From Marsupella aquatica (Eukaryota > Marchantiophyta), in contig OZ316898.1 in the NCBI GenBank assembly GCA_973895155.1, forward strand, positions 15,066,001 through 15,130,000: a DNA stretch of 64,000 nt, given 5' to 3'. The first letter of the stretch is position 1. Each line of letters starts with the position of its first letter. Positions 49,440 through 61,200 of this stretch are shown one piece after another. Position numbers and translations under genes: made by a program. Under the pieces are notes generated by a model. It saw only the letters and a list, made by a program, of their open reading frames with translations, made no database searches and was not told the origin of the DNA.

Positions 49440-50200
49440 GTGTCGACCAATGGTAGAAATATCCGGGTCGACCTGGCTACAGCGTTTCTGATCAACTGAC
49501 AAGCGCTTCTGGAAACGTTGATCAAGATCCCGTCAATCAGAATTCAGGTGCATCGAACGTGGGGCAAAGATAGACTCAAACGGGCCTGCAATGTGGATGT
49601 CCGGATCGACCTGGCCTTCCTTCTCATCACCGATTTATGCACGATCAGAATCTCAAACTTCCTGCCTTCACTCCCAGTGGCAGAGTAGGCATTCCCCTCA
49701 CAACGAATCAGTCAGTACCCTCATATCCAGGCTCTCATCAAGAAATTCAAGATTGGTCCTATAATCCGGACCCAAGATCCTCTACCAAAAGGGTAGAGCC
49801 TCCTCACTCTACTGCTTTAACAGCCTAATGCGCTCGGGAACTCAAAACCTACTAAGTTTGGCTTTGAGAGGTGTGAGAGGCCGGATCGACTCTCCTTCCT
49901 TATATCCGGATTCTGCTGTGGTCGTGCCTGTGTTTGACTTATGGTTTTAAAAACTTTGGCAATGGACAGCTGTTGTTGAGTAGAGTCTCGGTATAAGCTT
50001 TATATCTCATTCCAGGCTTATAACAAAAAGTTCCGGGTCGATCCTCCTTCTCTAATATCAATCCGGGTTGACCTCAGATGGGCTTGAAAGTCTCATAACA
50101 CTTCAAAGTAGTCTTCAGGTCCCTCTTTAGCCTCATTTGAGATCTTAAACTTAAAAATTCAAAAATTTATGGCTAGTTAACCCTTCCTTCATAAACATCC
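49440..50200 (-). repeat. Leader of insert 2 with repeated CCGGGTCGACCT / CCGGATCGAC motifs
   Basis: CCGGGTCGACCTGG (49466), TCCGGATCGACCTGG (49601), GCCGGATCGACTCTCC (49881), TCCGGGTCGATCCTCC (50032) and TCCGGGTTGACCT (50063) recur upstream of the ORF. More (GCCGGGTCGACGAAGG, GTCCGGGTCGAGG) lie inside the ORF near 48435-48475. The core GGTCGACC is a palindrome. This parallels the GACGTC cluster upstream of copy A. Confidence 0.6.
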
Positions 50201-52933
50201 TTATCTCACAGGTATGTGTGGATCTACTTTCTCCACAACAAGTCTAATGTTTTTGCCACTTTTAAGGAGTGAAAAGCCCAAGTTGAGAATTAGATTGGTA
50301 ACAAGGTGAGATATCTTTGATCGGATAACGGCGATGAATACGGTTCTGAAGAATTTGGAACGTATTGTAAGGAGCAGAGGATTACACGTCACCTCACAAC
50401 AAGTTATACTCAACAACAAAATGGTGTTTCTAAGAGGCTCAACCAAACACTATTGAAACGCTCAAAGAGTATGTTGAGTCAATCATGCTTACCACATGAA
50501 TTTTGGACTAAAGCTGTCAACACTACAGCTTATTTTGTAAGTTTCTCTCCATCAAGTTCTATTGAATTCAAGACGCCATTTGAAACGAGGTACAAGCGTC
50601 CAACAAATTACTCACATCTGAGGATTTTTGGATGTGATGCTTATGTACTTACACCTTCTCAGCTTTGATCCAAGTTGGAGTCCAAGTCAAAGAAGTGCAT
50701 TTTACTTGGCTATCAGAAAGGTGTGAAAGGTTATAGGTTATGGGCTCCAGTAACCTGTAAACTAATTGTCAGTAGAGATGTGTCCTTTAATGAATCCAGA
50801 TCATCAAAGAAGGGGGAGAGTTCTCAGGACTCCCATACTGACAAGGGGAAATCTCCCATCCCGGACTCGGTTGAGGGGGAGATTAGTCATGATGATGTTC
50901 ATGACAAGAGAGATGGAGAAGCTCTGGGCATGGAGCTAGTTCTTGTGATGGAACAAGAGGAGCAGATTATTGCTGGGGTACCTCAAATTCACCTAGCAGC
51001 AGCATCAGATCAGCTTGAATCATCTGCTAGAAGAACTTTTAGTCGTTTTACTAGAGCTCCTACCAGGTATGGTCAATTTAGGCAGACTCATCTAAGCTAG
51101 ATGATATTGACATTGCACTTGATGATGATATGGCTTTGATCTTGGAGGAAGGAGAGCCTTCTTTGTACAGTGAGCCTTGTGCTTCAGAGTAGGAGCATGA
51201 GTGGAATGCAACAATGCAAAGGGAGTTACAATCTTTGAGTGACAACAAGACATGGGAGCTGGTGGAGCTTCCAAGAGGTCAGCAAGTGGTGGACAGCAAG
51301 TGGATTTACAAGTTGAAGGACAGTCCTTCAAAGGGTGAAGACAAGATTTTCAAGGCAAGGCTTGTTGCCAAGGGATTCACTCAGGAGAAAGGAGTGGATT
51401 ACAATGAGGTCTTTTCACCGGTGGCTAAGTATTTCACAATTCGGATCTTGTGTTAGTTTGTTGTGTTTTTTGGTCTGGTGATGGATTAGATGGATGTTAT
51501 TACCTACTTTTCTCTATGGCAACTTGAAAGAGATGATCTTCATGAGACAGCCAGTAGGCTTTATGAAGAAGGGCCAAGAGAACTTAGTTTGCAGATTGCT
51601 CAATTCCTTGTATGGATTGAAGCAAGCTCCCAGACAGTGGAACAAGCGGTTTGATGATTTCATGCTTGCTCAAGGTTTTATAATGATGGTGTATGATCCT
51701 TGTGTGTATACAAAATCAGTCAAGAATGATGCATTTGGTTTCATCATTCTGGTTATCTATGTGGATGACATGCTGATTGTGGCTAAAGATCAATCTGAGG
51801 TTGACAGACTCAAGGCGAAATTGAGTTCTTTATTCAAGATGAAGGACTTTGGTAAGGCCAAGAGGATCTTAGGGATGGAGATTTTTAGGAACTCTGATAC
51901 TGGACAGTTGTGCTTGAATCAAGGCAAGTATGCGAGGAAGGTACTTGCATGATTCAACATGGAGGATTATAAGCCAGTGAGTATCCTTTGGCTTCATATT
52001 TCAAGTTATCATCGGCTTTCTCTCATACGGATGTTATGGAGAAAGGTCTGATGGCTAAGATTCCTTATGAGAAGGCAGTAGGCAGTCTGATGTATTTGAT
52101 GACTTGTACTAGGCCTGACTTGGCCCTAGCAATGGGCAAGGTTAAACCCTAAATTAGCAGATTCATGTCAAATCCAGGGAAGCTCTGAAATGGATTCTCA
52201 GGTATCTGAAGGGAACACAGGACTATGGATTACTATTTGATGCCAAATCAGATAGAACGTTAGTTGGCTATGTAGATTTTGACTATGGAGGCTGTCTGGA
52301 CACAAGGAGATCAACAACTGGGTATGTATTTACTCTTGGAGGAGGATGTATCAGTTGGAAATCTACCTTGTAGAAGTGTATATCTCAGTCTACTACAAAA
52401 GCAGAGTATGTTGCAGCAGCAAAAGCAGCAAGGAAGCAATTTGGTCGGACAAGTTGATCACGGAGATGGGTTTAGAGCATGGCAAAATGTCTCTAAACTG
52501 TGATAGTTAGAGTGCTCTTCACTTGGCTGCTAACCAGGTGATGGATAGCAGGGTGAAGCACATTGATATCAGGTACCATTTTATCAGGCAAGCAGTGTCT
52601 GATAAAACTTTTGAGCTAGTCAAGATTGATGGAAAGCTCAATCCCGCTGATGCCTTTACCAAAGTGATTCCTTTGGAAAGTTTCTCAAGACACCGTGCTA
52701 CTTTGCAGGATTTGCAAACTTTGTAGCACAAGTAGAGTTATTTAGCAATGTGTGACTATTTGTATATGGATTACTCATTCCAGTTTGGCTACGGCTTAGT
52801 TCTAGTTAACCCTTAGTTAACCCTTGTGGTTTTTAGGGGGAGACCTGTTTAGGTGATTGTCTAGAACCTCCCGCTGAGGATTCCATATGGTAGCAATTAG
52901 TCCACTCCCCAAGACAAGAGTCAAAGGGGAGTT

Positions 52934-53278
52934 TGTTAGGTATTGCTCTTAGTCTTGTGACTCATGAGCTAACCACAGTTAGGCTAACTCGGGTTAGGAC
53001 TTAGCTAAGGTTAGCGGAAGTGCCGTTGTGTATATTGCCAGGGCTGGTGCCAGACCCTAGGGGAACTTAGGCTCATTGTTACGGAGCTAGTTGAGAGATA
53101 GGGAGAGCTTGTGCTGTGGATACTTGGTATGGCCGATTAGCCTAGAGTGCAGTAAAGCTCTTGTGTGTTCCCGTGAATGTAGCCTCATGTGGAGGTGAAC
53201 CACGTATCTATCTGTGTTGACTCTTGTGCATTGGATGGTTCATGGGCTTGCCGTTGCAATTGTCGTCTAGGAGCAACA
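52934..53278 (+). repeat. 3' LTR of the Copia element
   Basis: It begins TGTTAGGTATTGCTC and ends GAGCAACA, and is followed by target copy ATTCC. It is preceded by a polypurine tract (GTCAAAGGGGAG). It differs from the 5' LTR at about 20 positions counted by eye. Confidence 0.95.
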
Positions 53279-53283
53279 ATTCC

Positions 53284-53627
53284 AACACCCTTGCCTAAGT
53301 GCCCTTGGTGTCCGAACAACTACATGGAACTCATTGAGCAAGCAACTAGGTACCTCGGGCATCACCACCCAGACAGGAAACAGGAAAATAGGAACTGTTA
53401 CCAGTAAATATATGAAGTTTTTGGCCCATTTTTTATGGAAAGGTAAGACTTGATCGGGTTCCTTGCAACAACAAAATTCATATGCTGTCTCTGTAAATGA
53501 ATTACTTGTCCACCATATATGCGTAAACCATAGAGTGGGTCCCACCATACATAGGCTACTGAGGCGAGGCACACTCAAAAAATACCAATCTTAAAAATAT
53601 CATCGGAATCGGTAAGGTACTATGTAA
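53284..53627. other. Flank between the Copia 3' target site and the palindrome element
   Basis: Joined to the left Copia flank (up to 37296), this is the pre-insertion sequence. It has a short open stretch (KCPWCPNNYMELIEQATRYL) with a CxxC pair but no recognised family. The left border of the composite transposon should lie in or near this stretch. Confidence 0.4.
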
Positions 53628-53976
53628 TAGCGCTAGGCGCTAACAAAAAAACCAAGGGGTTTGAGATGAGACCAAATGGATTGAACGGTGTTCATAAATA
53701 AATAATTAAGTACACTTCAATGAAGTGTGACCTGGAAGGTGTAGATTTATATCCCACGAGAAGAACTCAAATATAGGAAAGTTCACAAATGGAGATTTCC
53801 TTTGCAAAGATAAGTACTAGAAAGCATTCGGACCATAATCAAACAAGATTCACTCAGAAAGGGACAAACTGAAGCTAGCGCCCGGCGCTAGCCATATGTT
53901 ATAACAAAATGTGTACTGAAAATGACTATCTGATTTGGTATCATTGAAAAGATGTGAAAAGTTCCAATGCGACAAA

Positions 53977-56900
53977 TCAGTTTGGAGCCGTTGAATCCAC
54001 CACATCTAGTTTTAGGACGTTGGTATACACCCAATAGAGATGCTTGCACGGCATGAAGGGCCTGCCATGAGAATGGCGACGATAGAAGTCCTCACAAGAA
54101 CAACATGGGAAAATGCAAATCTGTACCCAATAAGTGTTTGCCGTGCAAAGTCTCTCTTGGGTTTGGATCTGAAATTGTTTGCCCCAAGAGTTCCCAACAG
54201 AAACATCAAATTGTTGAATGAGGGTCATCGACTCCTTGTTTGCAGATTCAATTCTTTTGTTGTGCCCTTGCAAAAGATTTGAACGTGGGATTGTATTTTT
54301 ACCATTCCTGCTCCAAAGGCGGATATTGGCTCAAGGAGATTGATTTTCTCCAGGAAAAGCTTCACATTGATTTGCAAGTCAAAAGGAGATGGAGCAGCCT
54401 GATGTCCAGCCTCTGGATTGATAGCAATTCCTTGCTGAGTTTGGAATTGGACCTCAGCCTTGGAAAGATTAGTTCCTTTCAAAACGGGCAGGCTATGAGG
54501 AAATGGGGGAAGATTCACCACATTACGATGGGGCCGACTCTTATAGCATGCACTATTGGGACAAAACCAAATCATCTCAGGGTGTGGTTCTCCCCTGAAC
54601 AAGCGATATCCTTTGACAACAATGCCAACTACACCATCCATTGACGGGTAACCAACCTTTTTAAGACGATTGCGACAGTCATCTCGATCCGATTTTCCAC
54701 CAAGAGATCCATTACACTGAGGCCCTACACCATGTCTCGTCACTCTTCGTAGGTGCCACGCCCCTGGTTGCACATCTGTCTCCAACACAGTTGAGTCATG
54801 GACAACCTTTTGGAGGTTGGGAGGTGCACTTTGCGGGGCTACAGACGACCTTGTTGACCTCCTCCGGGGTGGAGTACTCCAATGACTGCCTTCTTCAATT
54901 TCACTTCTGACAGGTCCACAACCCCAATGTCATGGTGAACAGGACCCAATGCAACGGGGGAGAATTCAGTCTTGTTTAAGTTTTTCCTTTTCATGCCTTG
55001 AGTATTTGGTGATGATACAAGAATAGTGTCATGCCGATGGGAGTCTTGTGTCGAGATGTTCCCAGAGGCTTGACCTTTCCTCTTCATAGACTTTGTGGTA
55101 ACATCCCCATTGAGAGGGCCACTCCTTTCCAGGTTGAATTCAACAGCACCGGAAAGAAGCATATTGGAAGCATCTTGGAAAAGTTTTGAAGAACCTGCTT
55201 GGTCTGCCGAACGGAATGCCAATTCCCAAATTGTAGGTCCGGTTCCTCGGTTAAGACCTCTCTTATACGCCGTATACGCACCAACTTGTGAAAGAGCCCT
55301 ATTTTGATCCATCTCACATGCTTCAAATAGACTAGCCTTTTTCTTAGTTTGCCAAGCCTTCATTATGGAATGTGCCGCCTCTGAAGTAGTACAGTCAGGA
55401 ATCATAGCGCTTTCATCTACGCTTTTGTTCTGCATAAAACATTTGGAGCACAGTTTAGGAAATATGACTAAGTCACTGCATTCAATAAAGAAAAGTTTGA
55501 ACCAAATCATTTTGTAAGGTTTCCGGGTTTAATCAATGCCAGCGCCTGGCGCTAACACCATTCACACTAGAATATGGACAAATACGAGTAACAAGTGGTT
55601 AATAAAAACTAGCGTCGGGCGCTAATATCAAAACTCGGGCAAATATTGGAGTGGAACGAGGACACGAAAGTCACTGGAAATAATGATAGCGCCAAGCGCT
55701 AGTATGACTTTGTTTGATTCCTTCTTTTAAAATGTTGGTTTCGAGTGTTTACTTGTTTATGGATGTTGAAACTCACCAAATGAATGAAATTTCCCCATTG
55801 ACACCATCGGACCACCCACCACGCAAGCCAACCTTGGAGCATCCGAAGCTTTCCTAGAACACAATTCCCTGATCTCCACCACACGTCAATTTCCCTGGAA
55901 ATTTTGTAGGCTCCAATAAATGTTGACGCGTTCCTTAAAGAGTCCCACATCTTCCGGTGCTCTTCTCGTTTTTCTTCCAATACTCCTTCAATTGAATCAC
56001 AATGAAACGATTGATAGAAGTGAAACGCATCCGATCGCTCCTTTTCCGGGTTAGGATGTCCACCAAAAAACACATTCCAAACAACATTCCATCCAGCTTG
56101 AGCATTGTCAGCCATGAATCCATGGATTACTAGCTTGTCTAACCCATTTTCATGGAAAACCTCAATCATCAATTTCCAGGCTTTTTCTAATGACTCAGAA
56201 TCTTCAGCTTTCAACTCACATGTGAAGATTGTGCAAAGAGCACGGTAATTGTGATCATAAACGTGAGTGCTAAAAGTTATCCAATCCTTGGTCTTTCTCC
56301 TCATACATCAAAACTAACCCACGCACCTTCTAGTCGACCTCCAGGTTGCATTTGGCGCAACAAATCAACTCCAGATCCGTGCCCTTTTACCGTCATTTTG
56401 AAAATATGCGGCCTCTCCTCCTTATAGCCTTGACCTGGGAGCATGTAACGTTGTAGAAAGGGAAAGTTTATGCATTTTTGCATTTCCACAAGAAACTCTA
56501 ACTCACCTTTACCATTTTGGTCTTGCCGAACACTCCGAAAAAGAGATGCAAACTTTTGAGGGGTCGAAACAACCATTAATAACTCCCAAATTTCTCTTTC
56601 CTCCGATTCTCCGATGTCATTGTTGGACACACAAAGAGCCTTCCTTAAAGATCCAGTTATGGCATTCTTCATACCCGATGGTGTGGCATACGGTGTAGCT
56701 TCATGTTGCTTCTTTATGAACTCATGAGCAATCTTTTCCGCACCTCGAGAAAAAACTTTATGACTGGGATGCGCATGAGTTCCGACATGCACAACAAGAC
56801 GCGACATATGTTTACATGTATCCGCGTTGAGAAGTAATTGCGGGTACATATAAAAAAGCATTGTTGAACAAGCTTTAGTACAAAAGGGCAATTGTTGGCA

Positions 56901-57755
56901 GTAGTGACAAACTACCCCACCCTCCTCAATAATCTTTCCCATGGTATGTGGCCCCGCAAGTTTGGGTGTCCCATCCCAAGCTTTTGAATTTCTTCTTTTC
57001 TTCCGCAATAGATAATCATATTTCTGATTTTGACATTCGAGTGCACCGGTACACGTCACTTTACCAAATTCCCAAAACTTTTTAGGTTGGACATTCGCAG
57101 AGGTTGGAAATATCCGTGTCCAGAAGTAGCAGTCTTTAGGCCGGTCCATGTCACGGAGCCTCAAACCTTTTGATAGCAGACCTTCTGCGGGAGGCAATTC
57201 AAACACAACATTTCCATTGTATTTACTTGGTAGACAATTCACCTGCTCATGCCTGAAATCACTTATTCGGATGAACCGCGACAGTTCACTATGGCCAGTT
57301 GATTTGAGAATGGCATCCATCGCGCTTCGACAGTACACAACACCCCCCGAAACGTTTGGCTCGGAAGGAGAGTGACCTTCTATCTTGATAGAAGGCCCTG
57401 GATTGGCCGATGTCTGCAAATCTACGACGACCTCCTCCTCATCACTCTTGGAAAGGTCAATGAATGGAACTAGATGTATTTCATTCAGAACCGAATGTTG
57501 TCGGATATTGATAATGTATCTCTTTCCAGCGTTGAGGTGCCAAAATCTGACTCCATCATCGATATCAAACAGTGCGTCATCTGTCTCCTCTCCATATGCA
57601 TGGTCAGGTTTGATGGAATGGATGTCGTTGATGGCAACGTCAAATCTTCCACAAAGATAGTTCTCACTAACCTGTTTGTACGTGTCGGATGAACCTACAG
57701 GGATGCTTACAATCTCCCCAGTATCAGGACAAAGAAGCACGACTAAATTAGACAT
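53977..57755 (-). pseudogene. Mutator-like (MULE) transposase with SWIM zinc finger, frameshifted
   Basis: It starts at the ATG at 57755 (MSNLVVLLCPDTGEIVS) and is open to 56301. A zinc-binding part (CTGALECQNQKYDYLLRK, then VVCHYCQQLPFC and HVGTHAHP) precedes the catalytic core. The first acidic residue is in WVSFDV, where a one-base frame change occurs (56301-56304). The frame then continues with KTKDWITFSTHVYDHNYRAL, the second aspartate in GFMADNAQAGWNVVWNVFFG and the FHFYQSFHC block, a MULE layout. Exon 1 ends at 55777 (GTGAGT donor). The intron 55430-55776 holds three palindromes, and exon 2 begins NKSVDESAMIPD at 55429. After further frame changes near 54800 and 54270 the protein ends with a SWIM finger (CSCEDFYRRHSHGRPFMPCKH, C-x-C...C-x-H) near 54060-54140. 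SWIM fingers are the usual C terminus of MULE transposases. Confidence 0.7.
55430..55776 (-). other. Intron of the MULE transposase carrying three palindromes
   Basis: The donor is TTTG|GTGAGT and the acceptor TTATGCAG|AACAAAAG on the minus strand. Palindromes start at 55541, 55610 and 55687. Confidence 0.65.
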
Positions 57756-58258
57756 TGTGGGAGAATGATATTAATTTGATAAACAAAGGAACTGAGAAAA
57801 TAAGAGAACATAATTACTCAACTTAAGTTAAGTAAACTCATTCCGAACCTCAGAAGATTATCGTTTGTAAACGATAAAATGGGTACTAGTCGTTAGATGC
57901 AGACACATAAATGTAGTTTGTCGTTTTGCCAATGACACTACTTACCGGTAACGTGTAAAAAACGCGATCAGATAATTATTAGCGCCCGGCGCTACCATAA
58001 AGAAGTACTCGGGTTTCAACTTAGAAACCAGACTGAACGTGCTAGCGCCAGGCGCTATCATTAGCGGACTGTCAAGTCAGAGCGAAATATTTTATTGATT
58101 TTGATGGAATTGTTGAAAAATCAATAAACATTTCATTTTGTTTTGGAATCGTTACTTCTTGGGAAAATACAAGGGATATACATAATCTCCTCCGTGTCAT
58201 CGTCATGTATGAGAGTATTTTTAATGGTTTTTGATACTAGCGTCGAGCGCTAGTATCG
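57756..58258. promoter_or_regulatory. Shared divergent promoter region with three palindromes
   Basis: The region is AT-rich and lies between the transposase ATG (57755, minus) and the first plausible codon of the plus-strand gene (58259). Palindromes start at 57980, 58043 and 58234; the last has 9-bp perfect arms and touches the plus-strand start. TATCGTTTGTAAACGATAAA (57859-57878) contains another inverted pair (TATCGTTT/AAACGATA). Promoter function is inferred from position. Confidence 0.5.
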
Positions 58259-61200
58259 ATGGAGATGACTTTGGTTTGCCCAACGGTTACCTCTAATGGT
58301 AACATATATGAACGAATTCCTTACTTTGTATTGTTTTCCATTGGATTGTTTAACGATACACTCCCATTCATCGCTGCATCCACAAATGACTTGAAAATAG
58401 ATGTTAATTATACTCATTTCAAACAGTCCCTGCCACCTGTCTTTGTTTGGATTGGTCAGCGAGATTCTTTCAATCCGACTCGTTCTTTGTCACATGATGT
58501 CAACTGCACTATGATGGAAAAGTTTTAAAGGTTTTATGTAGTTCTTTGTGTACGGTAATTTGTTCGGAGCGTGAGGGTAGAGACTGGCTCTGTGTCGTAT
58601 AGAGACCTTCACGTATTGACATGCTCCACAATGCAACCTTCAAGCGCCCCAAGCTCTCCAAGAGGGTATACCACAGTTCTAGAGGGAGATCATGGTCATT
58701 GCAAGTCTACACAATCTTTGTTCTCTGGGGCATTTTACTCGCATCGAGTTACAAGGTCGAGCGGAGCAATCACTTCCTTCAATGCAACACTACCACTCCA
58801 GAAGTCCAGAAGGGTCCGAATGGACATGGATAGCATGACCGATTACGCGCTGGGAGAGGGCAACGTGGTTGGATTAGGGATGCATGAAGTCATCTCGTGA
58901 CACATAATGTCATTTGGAAAAGATTTCCGGGGAAACGAGAAGGAACCGCCCAGGATTCCGCTTTGTTGGTTGATCCACATGGAGGTAGTGTGGACGCTTC
59001 AGAAGGAGAGTACGTCAATTGAGAAATTGAAAGACTCGTTTCGAAGTAGTGGCTACAATCCAAGGATTGGAATGCGGTCTTTTGTGCAACCGGCCGATTC
59101 CGATCAGTGTGGAGCAAATATGCACTGAGGAGATCAGAGAGTCTTGGGATGCTATTTGGGTTGCTGAGAACAAGAAATTTGAGTTAGAATGCGCAGCAGA
59201 TCCAGCTTTTACGATCTTGAAAGACAAAATGTTCTCAGTCTTTGACAGGAATCACCGACTGTACTCGTGGACTATGGTCACAAAGGAAAATCCAGACAAT
59301 GTCAAGTATCATCCCAGAGTTCTCTGCACCATTTTCAAGGGTGATAAAGCTTTGCAAATTCAGATTGAGGTGGCTATGCACACAGTCAACCAGTAAGTAA
59401 TTCGGCCCAAACTTGTAATTAAACATTTCCGCAATCCGTTGTTGTTAAATAAATACTAAAGAGAGTGTTTGTTTTTATGCTAGCGCCTGGCGCTACTAAT
59501 TTCAAACATGGCCTATTGCAGGTTAGGGCAGGCTGTTGTTGAACCGTCATGGATCTAGAGTACTATAAGTCAATAATTGACAGCGCCAATTATGCAAAGT
59601 TTGAGTATATAAAACATAAGACTTGAAACATTCTTGGTACACACGGAAAATGCCTCTAGAAGCTCTTGTTTATATTTTGTGCAAAAACAAAATCAAAGCT
59701 TACACTAACCAGTTCAAGATGGACATGGCATTGGCAGCAAGTCAAGGCAATCCTTGGTCAGTTGATGAGGTCGCAAAGCGGCAGTCACTCATGTTGAAAG
59801 AGGCCACCAAAGATTGGTCTACAAAAACATCCAAAATCACTCCTCTTCTTAGTCCTGAGTTTGAAGATTTTCTAGGTACTTGTGCAGAGATGTACGTATT
59901 GACGGAGAAGAACAAGCGAGAGAAAAAAACCCAATTCGGTTGTTTGTACTATGGACCGTGCTAGACTATTCACAGCAGTTTCTGTTCTCGATCCAAAATT
60001 GAGATGCACTTTGCTTGTTGCTCACTGTACTCTAGAGTTGAGAAAACAATTCTTCTACCCTGCCAATGTGAATGATGATCCAGTGAAGCAATGGTGTCAC
60101 ACATGGCAGACCTGGAATACCGTCGAGGGAATCGCAATTGGGATGTTGCAGTCTACAATTTCCGCAGCCATTGAAACACTCCCAGTTGATAGGCTTATGC
60201 TGCCCATTCAGGGTGTGACTCAGTAGAGGGAGGGTCTGATTGAAATTATTTCAAGTGAGTTCAGAAGGTATGGGGATCTTGTGAAGGCAAAGTTCTTCAA
60301 CACCATGTGGCCATCAAAATACCCTGATAAAGAGGTATATACAGAGAAAAATCAGAAGAGGGCCAAGAGGTATTTGTATCGTTTTTACATATGGATGGAA
60401 GTACATTCCCCGGATGCGCTTTGGGTGTATCCAGCCGCATTTCACAAGTGGATTGTTGCAAAGGAGGGAGATCATGTTGCTGACTTGTATTCGATGTATC
60501 CTACCGAGGGTAAACTTCCACCACGGGAAATGTCTGAGTGGGAAAGAATTCACTGCCCGTGGTATCTTGACACAGACAAGTGAGATTCACCATTTGACAA
60601 AGTGGAGAAGGATTGGTTTCTTAAACTAGCCAAGTTGTAGATTCTACCCAACATAGTTTCTGAGATGAAGCAAGGGCTCCTGAGCGACGTCGACAAATCA
60701 TCTACTGAGTTACAAAAAATCTGTGAGACAGTAGTTGTCCATGTAGACAGGAGCCGCAAGCCGAGAGGGAAAGTGAAAGTAGACACAACACTACCAAGTG
60801 CATCAATGCGATCCGGGAAGAAACGTACGTTTTCATTCAAACCCAGTTTAGTTCTTTGCTAGCGCCTGGCGCTACTATTCCTGTACTTCAACCTTAATCC
60901 GTTTTTTTCTTTCTGACACTAATCCCACATTCTCTGCATTGTGTGAATAGGTTAAAAGCAGTCGGATGCAGACGCCACTGATGATACAAAGGTTACCCTG
61001 GAAGCTTCAGAAGCAAACACTGGCGCTTTGCCAGATCCACTTACACCAGTTAATTCTGGAAAATCAGTTGTACCAGTCAATGCAACAAGTACAAAGAAGA
61101 AAAGCAAGAGGATTCGCGATGCTGGGCAATCAGAAAGGGATTCTCTGGCGGCCACCGGGCTCCAACGTGATGTTGGGAATTTTAAATCCAAGGCATCTCG

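Larger units (their letters stand above)
46612..50210 (-). mobile_element. Nested insert 2 in Copia integrase: non-autonomous element, 5-bp duplication GGTAT, TG..CA ends
   Basis: GGTAT at 46607-46611 recurs at 50211-50215. Deleting insert plus one copy restores integrase (GYSRYVWIYFL). The insert begins TGTAGCAAGG and ends TATCTCACA, so it has retroelement-like TG..CA ends and a 5-bp duplication, yet I found no LTR pair. The outer 12-20 bases are only loosely inverted (TGTAGCAAGGTGAT against TGTGAGATAAGGATG on the other strand). Its long ORF (47599-49431) is on the strand opposite to the host Copia. A further minus-strand frame (46964-47191, RFVTNTFGRFTKEEIDI) may be a remnant of a second coding part. 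Confidence 0.8.
45907..52726 (+). pseudogene. Copia pol: protease, integrase, reverse transcriptase, RNase H; split by a nested insertion
   Basis: Protease: ILDSACTFHICF (45959), with DSA in place of the usual DSG. Integrase zinc-binding part: LWHFRLGHMSEKGLAVL and FCEHCVVGKQHMKPF (46347-46490), then the first catalytic aspartate in YVHSDVWGP. The domain is cut at 46611 and resumes at 50211 (FIDGYSRY joined to VWIYFL), with SDNGDEYG, HLTTSYTQQQNGV and FGCDAYVLTPSQL. Reverse transcriptase: [57 protein letters not shown] and the catalytic VIYVDDMLIVA (51753). RNase H: VGYVDFDYGGCLDTRRSTTG, then STL*KCISQSTTKAEYVAA and VKIDGKLNPADAFTK (52620). Stops include TGA 50270, TAG 50291, TGA 50318, TGA 50666, TAG 51190, TAG 51487 and TAG 52371, plus frameshifts near 46200, 51100 and 52000-52450. 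Confidence 0.92.
37297..53278 (+). mobile_element. Copia LTR retrotransposon, about 16 kb because two other elements have inserted into it
   Basis: The element is bounded by 345-bp LTRs (37297-37641 and 52934-53278) with TG..CA ends and a perfect 5-bp target duplication ATTCC (37292-37296 and 53279-53283). The primer-binding site TGGTATCAGAGC begins at 37644, and a purine tract (AAAGGGGAG) lies just before the 3' LTR. Gag, protease, integrase, reverse transcriptase and RNase H follow in Copia order. By eye the LTRs differ at about 20 of 345 positions, mostly transitions, so the insertion is old. Nested inserts occupy 41819-45664 (in gag) and 46612-50210 (in integrase). In both cases the host frame reads straight through if the insert and one target duplication are removed. 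The coding parts carry many stops and some frameshifts, so the element is dead. Confidence 0.95.
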
